DNA of 64,000 bases from Paramecium pentaurelia (Eukaryota > Ciliophora > Oligohymenophorea > Peniculida > Parameciidae), in contig CAJJDO010000027.1 of NCBI GenBank assembly GCA_905183005.1, positions 104,689 through 168,688 on the forward strand, written 5' to 3'. Position 1 is the first letter of the stretch. Each line of letters opens with the position of its first letter. Shown here piece after piece: positions 1 to 13,109 of the stretch. Made by a program: the position numbers and the translations under genes. The notes below the pieces were generated by a model. The model searched no databases and was not told where the DNA came from. It saw nothing but the letters and a program-made list of their open reading frames with translations.

Positions 1-152
1 ATATTTTCTTCTAACTTTCAATTAGAATAATGTAATTAAAATGAAAACTGCTTATTCATTTCATAGTTAATTTTATTAAATAAATTAAAGATATTTTAAC
101 AATTAATAATCTAAATTAGAAGTATATATAATAATAGACTCAAATATTAGGC

Positions 153-2060
153 ATGGTATTTTATTAAAATACTGAAATGCTAATAAAAATGAGGAAGTAA
201 AGGGCTAATAATGATCTAGAAAATAATGAAATATTCCTATGATAGTTCATTTATATATAGATTATAGGATAATAATTTATTTGCAATTGGGATATATTAT
301 ACTGTGATAATTAAATTAATTTTTATGATATATCAAAGGAAAGGATTAAAAAAAGATAAAATCTGCTATAAAATATGAATAGAAATAACATGAATAACTA
401 ATCTTAGAAGAACTAGTGTTGAATATTTTGACAGATATCATTCAAATACATATATCCAGGTCTTGGAGATAAGTGTATATGTTTGTTATACACATCTTAT
501 TAAGATTAAAATGGGATATTTAAATTAGTTGTTTACATAAAAAGAAATGAAGTATAGGTTTATTAGGATTAATATTGGGAGAAAATTACATTTAAAAGTT
601 AAAGAATAGTGAGAATTATTATATATAGAAATATGCAGAAATTTAAGAAAGTAAATTTTAATTATTGTAAATACACTTAGAAAGTGGCTAATTAGGCAAA
701 ATTGTATGAGAAGACAAACATAGATGAAACCATGAATTATCGACAATGTCGGTCTCATATAAAAAGGATTTTACCATAAAAGAGTGATATTTTGCCAAAT
801 ATATTGACCCAAAAAATTAGAAATAGATATAAACTTTTAAAATAACAAAAAATGAAATAGGAGATTTAACAATGATATTTCAAGAAAATAGATTGCTTTT
901 TATATAGTTATTTTGAAAATTGAAAAAATCAAAAGCAAAAACTAGGCTTAATTATTAGAGAATACTTATTTGTTTTTAATTACCTTGAAATATCATTCAT
1001 ATTAAAGAGAATATTATTAATTTTAATTAATTGAAGAGAGTCAAAATATCATTAATTTCTAATTGAACAAATCAAAAAAGCCAATTGTTACTTTTAATAA
1101 TAAATTATACTATCATATTCAAATCCAATTTGCTTTAGGTGATATGAAGTATTATACCTATCAATCTGAAATAATTGATTCGTTTTAAGATATTAAATTC
1201 TATTTGACCAAATTTAATGATTATATTAGATAAAACGAAGAACAGTCTATGATTAGGTTCCAATTATAAATCCATTTGAAAATTTTCTTTTATTAGTTTT
1301 ATTGGAAACTTGCATAATAGAAATCCTCTTATAAGTTTATACGATCTTATTATTTATATAAATTGGAATCATTTATTCAAGTTTTTTATTGTTCAGTTTT
1401 CACTGCTGAGTTTTAATATAGGAAGAAACTTAATTTATTTAAAACTTTAGGATATTATTCCCATTTATGTAATTAACTCCTATTCTACTAAACATTATTT
1501 ACTTAATTATATACTTGCAATTAAAACTTTTTGTTTAATTGATGAGACCAAAATTATGATTGAGGGAATGGAAAGTGAAAAATACAAATTAAAGATTAAG
1601 GAAAACTAAAAAAGAATATAAAACTTGAAATAAATTGAATTTCTGATAAAATAATTTTTAGTTTAAATTGAGGATAATTATAAAATTTTAATTATTATTC
1701 ATTCAGGAGTATAGATAATTTATAAAGATTTAGAAGAATATGGTTCAAAGTCTAAAATATATAAATTTGAAGATGAAGTTGAAATTTTATCAAAACATTA
1801 CTTATTTTCAGGGTAGTTAGATGCTAGGTAAGTAAAGGGAGGTTCAAAAAATTAAATTCATATTTGAGGCTTTGAGTCATCAGCATACTGAGAGAATGGG
1901 TATGCTTGTTGCACATTTATTACAGCTTTGGTGGGATTTATTGACCTTTGGTAAACAAGTGGCACACTATATCCAAATTCCATCTAATAATAAAATATTT
2001 ATTTGTGTAATAATAAAATATTTATTTGTGTAATAATAAAATATTTATTTGTCAAATTTA
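153..2060 (+). pseudogene. Frame-disrupted coding remnant, unknown family
   Basis: With TAA/TAG as Gln this stretch reads as protein but is broken. One frame runs from an ATG at 153 to 872 with TGA codons at 240, 420 and 429. The reading then moves by +1 (open 856-1539, 228 codons) and again by +1 (1541-1864, 108 codons). The last frame continues past TGAs at 1865 and 1889 into a locally GC-richer stretch near 1895-1980. The inferred peptide has ordinary Paramecium composition (Lys, Gln, Tyr, Ile rich) and ends with segments such as GQLDARQVKGGSK. No family is recognised. Two 1-nt shifts plus several TGAs suggest a decayed gene rather than an intron-containing one, because I found no canonical GTA...TAG introns that repair all the breaks. 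Sequencing error cannot be excluded. Confidence 0.45.
1985..2053. repeat. 23-bp tandem repeat, three copies
   Basis: The unit taataataaaatatttattt plus gtg occurs three times head to tail (1985-2007, 2008-2030, 2031-2053). The third copy differs at its last base. It sits at the 3' end of the decayed coding remnant. Low-complexity AT sequence makes slippage the simplest origin. Confidence 0.9.
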
Positions 2061-5000
2061 TAGCGCTTAGTTTTATAAAACAAAAAATTGTATTTAAACT
2101 AAAAAATACAAGTAATTAAATTATTAATTTTATATTAACAATATTATGATATCAATCTATTCTTTATCTGTTCAAGCATTTCAGTATTATAATCTGGATT
2201 ACCACAGTTTCATAGACCTAAAATTAATTTACCTCAAATAGTTTAATCATGTTACAATATTTTGGAAGCTTGCAAAGGAAGGATTAGCAAGGGAGTAGCT
2301 TAAGACTTTCTGAACTCAAGTGATGTTATTCAAAGTTAATAGGAGTAGGAGGAAGTTCAATGATACCATTTTATAAGAAAGACCCAGAGGACATAGCTCA
2401 ATTCTTTTTACATAGAAGTAGGATAAGCTAACTTATATGAATTAATTTGAAAACCTTAAATTAAAAGTAACCTAGCAGCTGATATAAAAATATATTTATT
2501 TAAGTTAAGTTTTTAATTTTAAAAATAAGAGAATAAATTAATTTCCTTTTTGAAAAAAGAATCGTTAACATTGTTTATAATCATCAATTAATTGTGCGGA
2601 TAGAACAGAGGAACAAATTTTGGATGAGTAGAAAATTTAATACATATAAGGTGCAATATCAAGGCAATGTAATTTACAATGTACTTCACCTACAATTGAA
2701 GCAAATTTTTGAGAAGTAATTTAGTTAATTAAATTATGCTATTTGCGTTTGAGAAAACATCTATTGGTAAGGAATTGAAATTAATGAAAGATTCTATTTA
2801 ATTATATGAATCAACTTTATATTGCATACTTTAATTCAATTAGTTATGTTTGTGGTGAATTGATAATGAATTTTTCAGAAAAATTGTATAACTAGGAAAA
2901 TTAAATTATCCCCAATTGTTATTTACTTGATTAGCATAATAATTAATTAAGGGAATTTTATACAGTAATTCTTAAAAATTAAAATTAAATGAAATGTAAT
3001 ACACATATCATTTAAAAAATGATTTATTATTGTAAAATTTAATGAAACTTTCTTAAAAGCCTCTTAATATTTGCAATATAATTAATCATCTTCAAAATTT
3101 TAATCCTTTATCAAAGAATGATTCAAATAAAACACTTTCTGACAGATTAAAGACTAATTTATATATAGTAAACTAATATATGTATACGGAATTGCTCAGA
3201 TTGATATATTAGAAAATGAATATAAAATATAATCACTAATATCTAAAGTCACGTTTATCATAAAGAACATTAAATTTTAGATTTGAATAAAAATAAATAG
3301 CTATATCATTCTCATTAAAAAATTAAAAATTAATGAAATATCAATGTGAAATCTTATAAATTATGCCACTTAAAACTACTAAATGAAGATGAGTTTGGAT
3401 TTTACAATTTTTTTTTTTAATATCTTTCTTCAAAAATCAAATACTCTTTCGATTCATTTTTATAAATAGACCTTGAAAAAATGAAATATTTTTTATTAAT
3501 TCGATTATTCACTTCAGTGAAAAGGTTTTATTAATTAATTAATTTTTGTCGAGTGTTTTATTTTTCTAATTTAATGAATTCATATTAATTAAATTAGAAT
3601 AATAAAAAGAAGTACTTTAAATGGAGTAAAAAATTTCCAAATTAACTCTAAAAATGATAAATTTGGGCTATAATATTAATTTCATACAAAGCTAAATTCT
3701 TGAACTTGTTATACAAGTAAAGGAAGCATCTGAAATTATTTTTTTTAAATATTATGATTAACAAAAATTAATAAAAACATTTGATACATTATAAAATTAA
3801 TAACAGAATGCTTAAATAATGATTTTTTTTAAATACTTAATTTTTGGAATGTTATAATTAAATATTGATCTCAAATCCAAGTCATTTTGAAGATCAATTT
3901 GATAATTTTAATGTTTATGTATTGAAGAAAAATCAATATTTCTATTAAAGTTATTAATTATTGTTAAATAGTTATGGAAATCTAATATTATTCATTTCAA
4001 CATAGGTTTGAAAAAGGTACAGTATATTTCTTTTTTATTGATCAATGAGAGAACTCAAATTAATGACTTTATTACCCATACAATTATGCAGTAAAATGTC
4101 AGGAGGTTTAATAAAGAATCAGATATTGTCAAAACTATTTTGGTTGTCATTATAGAGGGATTAAGAATAAAATTTTTATTTATGGGTGATTAAGATTTTA
4201 ATAAGTATGAAATTTTTGTTGACAATATGAAAAGTTGAAAAAAATAATTAAAATAAATTAATATAAATTATTTCCTTAAAAAATCTTTTATCTTTAATTA
4301 ATTACAAGTAAATTGCTGCTTATTCAAGATTCAATTAATTTTGCAATTCCTTTTTGATCATTATATGAGTAGATATGCATATTTCATTGATTTATCTCAA
4401 TTTATAACAATCCAGATATATATTTTTGTTTGCTAAAAAACAAAGATTCTGAGATGGTTAATTTTTGAAAAGAATTTTGAGAATATCAAATTAATTGTTA
4501 TTCTACAGAATTTATTTTCGCAATCCTGTTTTTTTTTTCAAATAAATTCAAAGATAATTGTGAGCTTTCACCCAATAACATGACTATTTACATGAGTATA
4601 TTAAATAGTTCTAATATTAAAAATCAATAATATGAGCTTAATACTTATGATGGAAAAATTATATTATATATCATTACATTAAGTTAATTTTAATAATTGA
4701 TGTTTATTAAATTTCTTAAAAATGTAAGATCTTGCTTACATTCAAGAATTTGATTGATTAATACAACCATTAGCAACAAGAATTCTAATTTTCAAATATT
4801 TCTATAAATTCTAAAATAAGTGTGAAGTTTATTAGGTTTATGCAAATACGGTCTAATTACTTATAACTGATTGATTATATCAATATTAGAATAATGTGTA
4901 AATTTTGAATATTTAATCTATGAATATCATTTTTTTAGGAAGAACTTGTCCCAAATTCTAGTGTTTAAATTAAAACCAGATACTTATATATAAAACCCAT

Positions 5001-5565
5001 ATTATATTGTTTCATTTCAAAAAATATTAGACTTTAAATAAATTGTGAAACTAAAAAATTTCATAACCCTACTTTGATATCAAAATTTATGATTCGCAAA
5101 CAAACAATATTTTTTACTAACCTACAAATATATGAATTAATGATTTGGTGGTTATATATTAAAAAATGCATAATCTAAAATTGCAGAGAGAATGATTAAA
5201 ATTAAGAAATTTTAATAATACACTTTTTATTAAATTAAATCTAGAAATGATGAATTAAACTCCTTCTGGATAAAAATAATCATATTGGAAACTTGATCTT
5301 TATGTGTATACTTGTTAATTAGTTCTCTTCGAGTATCATTAGTTTCTAGATACTCATCTCGATAATCTTTAATAAAATATTCCTAACTTAATTAACTAAT
5401 GCCTCCTTATGTCATCAAAATTTATATTATAGATGAATAGTAAATTGAATATTAGTAACTATCTAAAATCTTAATGATTGCCTAAAGGTTTGGGTAAAAA
5501 AAAAATAGTTAATTAAGATTATAATGATAATGTGCAGCTTGTTTAAAATTGAATTATAATAGTTG
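2061..5565. other. AT-rich region with no intact gene
   Basis: No convincing gene on either strand under the ciliate code. Short coding-like shreds occur around 2250-2450 on the plus strand, for example frames reading GVGGSSMIPFYKKDPEDIAQ and KGRISKGVAQDFLNSSD. These lie in different frames and end quickly at TGA. The remainder (about 2500-5560) is low-complexity AT sequence with nothing I can name. Confidence 0.5.
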
Positions 5566-6150
5566 TTATTAAACGCGGAACAATTCAAACCATATCGCCT
5601 GGGACCTCAAATGTGAGATTGCTGTGATGGTCTTTAGACTCATACTGAGAGGATTAGGGCTTAAGAAGAGACATTTCGAACAGGATAAATATTTTTTTTT
5701 ACTTTTGATCAACTATAGAGAGCAAGAGTTCATTAATATTTCCAAGAGCAAAGTTCCCAATTATAGGATTGATTGACTTAATCTGATATAAAGTAATATA
5801 TAAATATTAACACAATTACCTAATATAATACATCTAAGAATATGAATTTATAGATTATATAAGTGTGAATCTTGGAGGTTTTAATTCGTGAAAGTTAAGA
5901 TTAGATAGTTAGAGAATTTTAGGTTATGGGGATCTTTAGAGTTAGATTCTTATTTTATGAACCTTATAATAGTCTATTGGAGGAGGTCTTTCTCCTTTGA
6001 CTTATAGGATCAATGAAAAAACATCTATCTTACCTAAAGACAAGGGGTAATACTTAAGTATCAACTATTTATGTAGATTTTTGTATTAGGGAAGATTGGT
6101 GTATTTAATCAATAATAAATTTCTCTCCTTTGTTTTTATTTGAAAGGATG
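5566..6150 (+). pseudogene. Coding-like shreds, unknown
   Basis: The plus strand carries short locally GC-richer frames. One near 5570-5790 reads through Glu/Gln-rich sequence but has a TGA after about 16 codons. Others near 5870-6140 read as protein in two different frames, with a Gly-Gly-Gly-Leu-Ser-Pro stretch near 5980. None is long enough or joined well enough to be a gene. They look like fragments of decayed coding sequence similar in state to those at 153-2060 and 6575-7603. Confidence 0.3.
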
Positions 6151-6574
6151 TAACTAATAATTATCATCTTGCAAAACATGAAAAAATGACGAATTTATAG
6201 TTTTATTTTTCCTTAACTGAATTTATAGCAGTTATCTCTTAAATAAATCACAAAAAGGTTAAAAAAATAATTGTATCTTCAATGGTTTTTTTAACTATCA
6301 CAAGAAAATTTTTAGTTTACAAAAGTGTAATGAGTTTTAATGGGGATTTTTTTAATTTAATAAATTTGTTTATGTTATGATTTTTACAATGACTATGTTT
6401 TTAATTTAATATCTATTTCCTGTAGAATATCAATTTGTTTTAAGTTCTTTTTTTTTGAATATTTATAAAGTCCTTTATTTTAATAAATATTCACATTTTC
6501 ATTTTTGAGATTGATTAAGTAAACTCTTTTACAGTGTCATTAATGAAGATACAAATATTTACTCAAAATTTATC

Positions 6575-7603
6575 ATGAGGGTTTGGCGTCATAAGTGTGA
6601 GAACTTTAGAGAGGATTATGTCTGCTAGCACTTGAGGTCATGTTTATGATGATGTCTCTGATTCTTTACCTAGTTACAAAGCTTCGGCTGGATCTTTTGG
6701 AAGATTTTTAGAAACCACATCATCATGGATGACCAAATCGAGCAAAGGTAAAAGCCACCAAAAATATTAGTCCAGATAATAGTATAATATATCAAATCAA
6801 GTTCTAGCTTTAAATATCCTAATTCTGAAAACATTAGGGCATTTTACCTGATAAATCAAAAATTCTTAGAAATTTCGAATTGTCTTTGCCTAAGAAAAGT
6901 GGTTGAGGTATTAGGATTTTAGGAAGAAAAGAGAAGAAAATCCTATCCTTACCTTGGTGTTAAAAAAGATCCCACCTGTAAGTTTATTTCATTTTGAAAT
7001 CAAAATACTTTGGTAGTTAAGGTTATCTTTTTTAAGATTTTTGTTAACAGTACTGAAAATTCACTCTACTACTACTAAACTAGAATGGAACACTACTTTT
7101 GAAACTCTTTAATGCTCTGCCACCAGTATTGGTGATGTTAGGAATTACTAGATAAGAAAAAATCCTAATAAGTATTAAGATAGTGAATAGGCCTGTCATT
7201 AGAAGAAAAAATTTGGAACTAAGTTGAGACTTATCAATTAATTAATGATTCTCAAAATATAGAGTTGAAAGCTGGAATTCAACCAAATGAATTCTGTCCA
7301 TTTTCTGTTCATCAATCTCTCTCAATAAAAATAGATATCCCGCTTGAGAATCTAATTTCAAGACATGTGATTAATGCTAAGGAAGCTGGCCAAGACATAA
7401 AGGAACTGTAGGTCAAACCTAATAATTCATATTAATATTTGAATATCGATAATAACTCAGACTATTTTCAAGTTAAATACATCAAATTAAATATGTTGAT
7501 AAAAAAAGAATTATCAAATGTTATCCAAACTTCTAGATCAATCTTATTTTCTAAAAATCAAAATTATTCTAAAATTTAAACCTTTTTTTAGTAACAAAAA
7601 TGA
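6575..7603 (+). pseudogene. Frame-disrupted coding remnant upstream of the WD40 gene
   Basis: Plus-strand frames with protein-like composition follow one another with shifts. There is a short frame from ATG 6575 (MRVWRHKCENFREDYVC...), then a frame with DDVSDSLPSYKASAGSFGRF, then an open frame of about 135 codons from 6858 to 7267, then a frame running to the TGA at 7601. One candidate intron (gtaaaagccaccaaaaatat plus tag, from about 6748) fits Paramecium intron rules, but it does not repair the remaining breaks. No family recognised. It may be decayed sequence related to the 5' part of WD40-type genes such as its neighbour, but no domain supports this. Confidence 0.35.
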
Positions 7604-7824
7604 ATGAAAAACTAAGAATTAGATATTCTATAAAATTGAAGAATAAAAGCAATCCAAATGGAAAATTTAATTCTCAATAGCATATTTTACCTCAATTCTA
7701 ATCAATTCTAATTCTACCTAAAATTCTAGCTTATATTTTAACAAATGCTTAAGATATTAATGATTTGCAATAAATAACTTAAAGTCACAGCAATAAAAAT
7801 TGAATATTAAAATAATCATAGTAA

Positions 7825-10512
7825 ATGCATTGCGCTTTTTAAGAGAAAAAAACTTTAACCGACATTTTTGCATCAGTTAAAGATGTTGATGGAGAAATCT
7901 TTGATGTCATATTAGAAATACTTCGAAAGGAAAAGGTCCAAGACTCCATTGAATATCTTTAAAAAAATGGATATCAAAGAAATTAAAGTTAGTAAGTCTT
8001 ATTTAAAAAAGAGAATTTAACAAAAGTTGAAAAGGATTAGAAATAGTATGATTGTAGATATAATATGGAAAAAATAGCTGATGTCTTAACAAAAATAAAA
8101 AATCATGTATTTAATAAAAAAGACTTTTCCAGCGAAGAAAATTAAGAATCAATACAAGATCTGATTAAAAGCATTATGAATAAAAGATAGATTAGCGAAT
8201 TTTTGCAATTTTTAGTTCATCTCACATCGATAGATAACACTTTAATTTAATGTGGGTCTAATTCATTACATATACTACTTTAGATGAAGGTGGACCTTAG
8301 GAACAAAAACTTTTAAAATATTAAGATCTAAAATACTTCTCTGGTGGGAGCTAATTTTTTTAGATGCAATTTAAGTGGATCTGAATTTAACAATGTTAAC
8401 ATAGAAGGGATGAATTTAAATGGAGCATTATTATTGAACTGTAAATGGAAGAACTTGAAAATTCATGAATTGAATAAAATGGTTGGTCACTAAAGTTAAG
8501 TCAACTAAGTCTGTTTTTCTCCTGATGGCAATATATTGGCATCTGCTAGTAATGATATGTCTATCCGTTTATGGAGTATTAGAACAGGATAATAAATAGT
8601 TAAATTAGATGGCCATACTAATACTGTTAGATCAGTCTGTTTCTCTCTAGATGGTAATACATTAGCATCTTGTGGTGATGATATTTCTATTCGTTTATGG
8701 GATATAAAAACTAGAAAATAAATAGCTAAATGTGTTGGTCATAATCAAACTGTCTTAGCTGTCTGTTTCTCTCCTGATGGAAATACTTTAGCATCTAGTG
8801 GTTGGGATAAGTCTATCCTACTATGGAATGTTAAAACAATATAATTAAAAGCTAAATTAGTTGGTCATACTTATGATGTTTACTCTGTGTGTTTCTCTCC
8901 TGATGGAAATACATTAGCTTCTAGTAGTAATGATAACTCTATACGTCTATGGGATATTAAAACAGGATAATAAAAAGCCAAATTGGATGGTCATATTAAT
9001 GGAATCTTATCAGTCTCTTTTTCACCTGATGGTTCTACATTAGCATCTGGTAGTAGGGATCATTCCATCTGTCTATGGGATGTAAACAAAGGAGAAAAAA
9101 AAGCCAAATTGGATGGTCATACTAATGGAATCTTATCTGTCTCTTTTTCACCTGATGGTTCTACATTAGCATCTGGTAGTAGGGATTCCTAAATCTGTCT
9201 ATGGGATGTAAAGACAGGATAATCAAAAGCTAAATTAGATAGTCATTAACTTTGGGTAATGTCAGTCTGTTTCTCTCCTGATGGAGACATGTTAGCTTCT
9301 TGTAGTGATGATAACTCTATACGTCTATGGGATGTTAAAACAGGATAATAAAATGTAAAATTTGATGGTCATTAGCTTTGTATAATGTCAGTCTGTTTCT
9401 CTCCTGATGGGGACACGTTAGCTTCTGGTAGTGATGATAAATCTATACGTCTATGGGATGTTAAAACAGGATAATAAAAAGCCAAATTGGATGGTCATAC
9501 TGAGGGAATCTTAGCAGTCTGTTTCTCTCCTGATGGTTCTACATTAGCATTTGGTAGTAGGGATTACTTTATAGGTCTATGGGATGTAAAAAAAGGATAA
9601 AAACAAGCCGTATTGCATTTTCGTACTTATGAAATCTTATCATTATGTTTTTCGCCTGATGGTTCTACGTTAGCATCTTGTGGTAAAAATTGCTTTATCT
9701 GTCTATGGGATTTAAAGACAGGATAATTAAAAGCTAAATTAAATAGTCATTGGCTTTGGGTAATTTCAGTCTGTTTCTCTCCTGATGGAAATACGTTAGC
9801 TTCTTGTAGTAATGATAACTCTATACGTCTATGGGATGTAAAAAAGAGAAAAGAAAATGCAAAATTGGATGGTCATTAGTTTTGTAAAATGCCATTCTGT
9901 TTCTCTCCTGATGGAAACACGTTAGCTTCTTGTAGTGATGATAACTCTATCCTTCTATGGGATGTAAAAAAGAGAAAAGAAAATGCAAAATTGGATGGTC
10001 ATACTAGTAATGTTAATTCAGTCTGTATTTCTCCTGATGGAAATACATTAGCTTCTGGTAGTGATGATAAGTCTATCCGTTTATGGGATGTCAAAACAGG
10101 ATAATAAAAAGCCAAATTAGATGGTCATAGTGGTACTGTCCTATCAGTCTGTTTCTCTCCTGATGGTGTAACATTAGCTTCTGGAAGTTATGATAAATCT
10201 ATCCGTCTATGGGATATAAAAACAGAAAAAGAATATAAGTCATCAATTTAAAATTCTAATCATCTTTTAATATAGTTTAAGACCTTACTGTTTTAAAATT
10301 ATCCTTTTTTAGAAAATAGTAATTAGATATTTAATTTTTTATACCCCAATTATATTACAACACTCTTTATATCTTAGTCTGCAATATTTTAAGCAAAAGG
10401 AGCTATAGTTTTACAAGGAGAATTTGAAAATTATTTAGGAGTAGAATTAAGATCATTATTAAAATCTAAAGGAAGTTATATTTTAGATTGCTTAAAATAA
10501 AAATTAGAATGA
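7825..10512 (+). CDS. WD40 repeat protein with pentapeptide-like leader
   Basis: A single uninterrupted frame of 895 codons. An in-frame TGA at 7801 precedes the ATG at 7825, and the stop is TGA at 10510. The first ~190 residues are unrecognised. A short pentapeptide-repeat-like stretch follows (LVGANFFRCNLSGSEFNNV, then NIEGMNLNGALL), as is common in Paramecium WD40 proteins. Fourteen WD repeats of about 42 residues come next, each with LDGHT...SVCFSPDG..LASGS.D.SIRLWD. Fourteen blades imply two seven-bladed propellers, a protein-interaction scaffold. A short C-terminal domain ends KGSYILDCLKQKLE. Repeats 7, 8, 10, 11 and 12 have lost the usual GHT triplet. Partners and function cannot be told from sequence. 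The usual N-terminal B-box of such proteins is not seen. Confidence 0.85.
8470..10215 (+). repeat. About 14 tandem ~126-bp WD40-coding repeats
   Basis: The WD repeats are also DNA-level repeats of about 126 bp. The two units around 8980-9190 are nearly identical over about 80 bp, from 'ttggatggtcat' through 'ctggtagtagggat'. The units around 9850 and 9970 share 'gatgtaaaaaagagaaaag'. This indicates recent unit duplication or gene conversion inside the gene, a likely source of collapsed or expanded copy number in assembly. Confidence 0.8.
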
Positions 10513-10662
10513 TTATTTTAAAAAGCATTACAATTACTTAATAATATTTTACTTTAATGAGTTTATGAAAAATTGCCTCTCCATTTTTTTTTATCTATTT
10601 GCAAATGAGAATTTCTAATTGTTTAGAGTGAAGAATGTATTTTTTCTAAAGTTTAATTAAAT

Positions 10663-11885
10663 GTAATGATTCTTGACAAATAAATAATTTTACCTAAATT
10701 ATTATAGCTACCAGTTCGATTCCTCATTAATTTTTAGTATCCTTTAATAAAAATTCCTTTTGAATTTAAAAAATGATCATATAGATCTTTTGTTACTCGA
10801 TGATTTTCAGCTATTTCATATGATTTTTTCAATTTCAACTATAATTTATAAAATCTTTGGAATATTTTTTATCTTTCAAAACCAATAGATACGAGAGTTA
10901 TATTTTATTAGTCTAGAAAAAACTTTGAATAAAATTTGCCAGAAATTTGATGAAATATTATAAGAATCAATTTCGTTTATTTCAAGAACTGATGATTCAA
11001 GTAATAAACGAAATCTTTCAGTTTGAATTGCAAGAAACAGAACTTTGTTGCTAGTTTGAATTTAATTATTGCGATAAATTACTTATAGTAATATCATAAG
11101 ATGTTTCAAGCTAATCTTATTAAAATGAAATTCATTGATTCTAGTAAAAGTAAATTTATTATTATAATATACAATCAAATTTCATATCAAGAGATAAAAT
11201 AATCAATAATTAAATATTCACCTTTCTTAAGATGATTAGCAGTTTTCAAAGAATAATAAATTTGGATTTTTTTAAGTATGCGTTATATTATCAATTAAAG
11301 AATAAACTTAGATCTAGGCTCAAATTACTTTAAGAATATGAAAAGAAAGTTTAATTTAATTACAAAAATCATATTTTCTAATTTTATCTCTATAAATAGG
11401 ATTAAGGTAAACATCAATTTACTCAAAAAAATTGGATTGATATGTCAATTAGACATCTAAATTCACAATTTAAAAGGTATTAAACTTTTAAAGAAAGAAT
11501 ATGGTATTTAATAACTATAGTTTAGGTTAATTAAATTCTGTTGACCTTTAAAGTATGAAAGATAGTATTAAAACAATTTAAAAAGAGAAATCTATTACAT
11601 AACTAAATATAAAAAAAATGGATAGAAAACTTCCTTTAGGTAATTATTGGTTTTGTAATAAAAAGAATTGTTCTTATTAGTTTATTTAATAATCAAAAAA
11701 CTATATACTATATCTTAGATTCAATAAATAAAATTGATGAAGAAAATTATTTGAAAATTCCTGTTACATAAAGAATATTTCAGAAAAGAAGAATAGGCAT
11801 CTCTATTTAAAAAATAAAATAAAAACATGAGATATATTTGGATGACTTTAGATAATAATTAATTTTCTAATAATGATTATTTCCA
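10663..11885. repeat. First copy of a 1223-bp duplicated block (contig end)
   Basis: This block is repeated from 11887 to 13109, as far as I compared the two. It ends at the single N at 11886. The arrangement (contig end, one N, the same bases again) is what an unmerged scaffold overlap looks like. Content: plus-strand coding-like sequence in broken frames, notably an open stretch at about 11255-11560 with QFTQKNWIDMSIRHLNSQFK, reminiscent of cytosolic/TM parts of Paramecium PAS-type membrane proteins. That similarity is weak. Confidence 0.9.
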
Positions 11886-11886
11886 N
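11886..11886. other. Single-N assembly join
   Basis: One N separates two identical 1223-bp blocks, so the true locus probably contains the block once. Confidence 0.9.
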
Positions 11887-13109
11887 GTAATGATTCTTGA
11901 CAAATAAATAATTTTACCTAAATTATTATAGCTACCAGTTCGATTCCTCATTAATTTTTAGTATCCTTTAATAAAAATTCCTTTTGAATTTAAAAAATGA
12001 TCATATAGATCTTTTGTTACTCGATGATTTTCAGCTATTTCATATGATTTTTTCAATTTCAACTATAATTTATAAAATCTTTGGAATATTTTTTATCTTT
12101 CAAAACCAATAGATACGAGAGTTATATTTTATTAGTCTAGAAAAAACTTTGAATAAAATTTGCCAGAAATTTGATGAAATATTATAAGAATCAATTTCGT
12201 TTATTTCAAGAACTGATGATTCAAGTAATAAACGAAATCTTTCAGTTTGAATTGCAAGAAACAGAACTTTGTTGCTAGTTTGAATTTAATTATTGCGATA
12301 AATTACTTATAGTAATATCATAAGATGTTTCAAGCTAATCTTATTAAAATGAAATTCATTGATTCTAGTAAAAGTAAATTTATTATTATAATATACAATC
12401 AAATTTCATATCAAGAGATAAAATAATCAATAATTAAATATTCACCTTTCTTAAGATGATTAGCAGTTTTCAAAGAATAATAAATTTGGATTTTTTTAAG
12501 TATGCGTTATATTATCAATTAAAGAATAAACTTAGATCTAGGCTCAAATTACTTTAAGAATATGAAAAGAAAGTTTAATTTAATTACAAAAATCATATTT
12601 TCTAATTTTATCTCTATAAATAGGATTAAGGTAAACATCAATTTACTCAAAAAAATTGGATTGATATGTCAATTAGACATCTAAATTCACAATTTAAAAG
12701 GTATTAAACTTTTAAAGAAAGAATATGGTATTTAATAACTATAGTTTAGGTTAATTAAATTCTGTTGACCTTTAAAGTATGAAAGATAGTATTAAAACAA
12801 TTTAAAAAGAGAAATCTATTACATAACTAAATATAAAAAAAATGGATAGAAAACTTCCTTTAGGTAATTATTGGTTTTGTAATAAAAAGAATTGTTCTTA
12901 TTAGTTTATTTAATAATCAAAAAACTATATACTATATCTTAGATTCAATAAATAAAATTGATGAAGAAAATTATTTGAAAATTCCTGTTACATAAAGAAT
13001 ATTTCAGAAAAGAAGAATAGGCATCTCTATTTAAAAAATAAAATAAAAACATGAGATATATTTGGATGACTTTAGATAATAATTAATTTTCTAATAATGA
13101 TTATTTCCA
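11887..13109. repeat. Second copy of the 1223-bp block (contig start)
   Basis: Matches 10663-11885 and continues into unique sequence at 13110 (after 'ttatttcca'). It holds the same broken plus-strand coding-like frames as the first copy and no intact gene. Confidence 0.9.

Noticed and set aside
10711..10723. ccagttcgattcc, resembling a tRNA T-arm/B box
   Set aside because: No acceptor stem, A box or anticodon arm fits in the preceding 70 bases.
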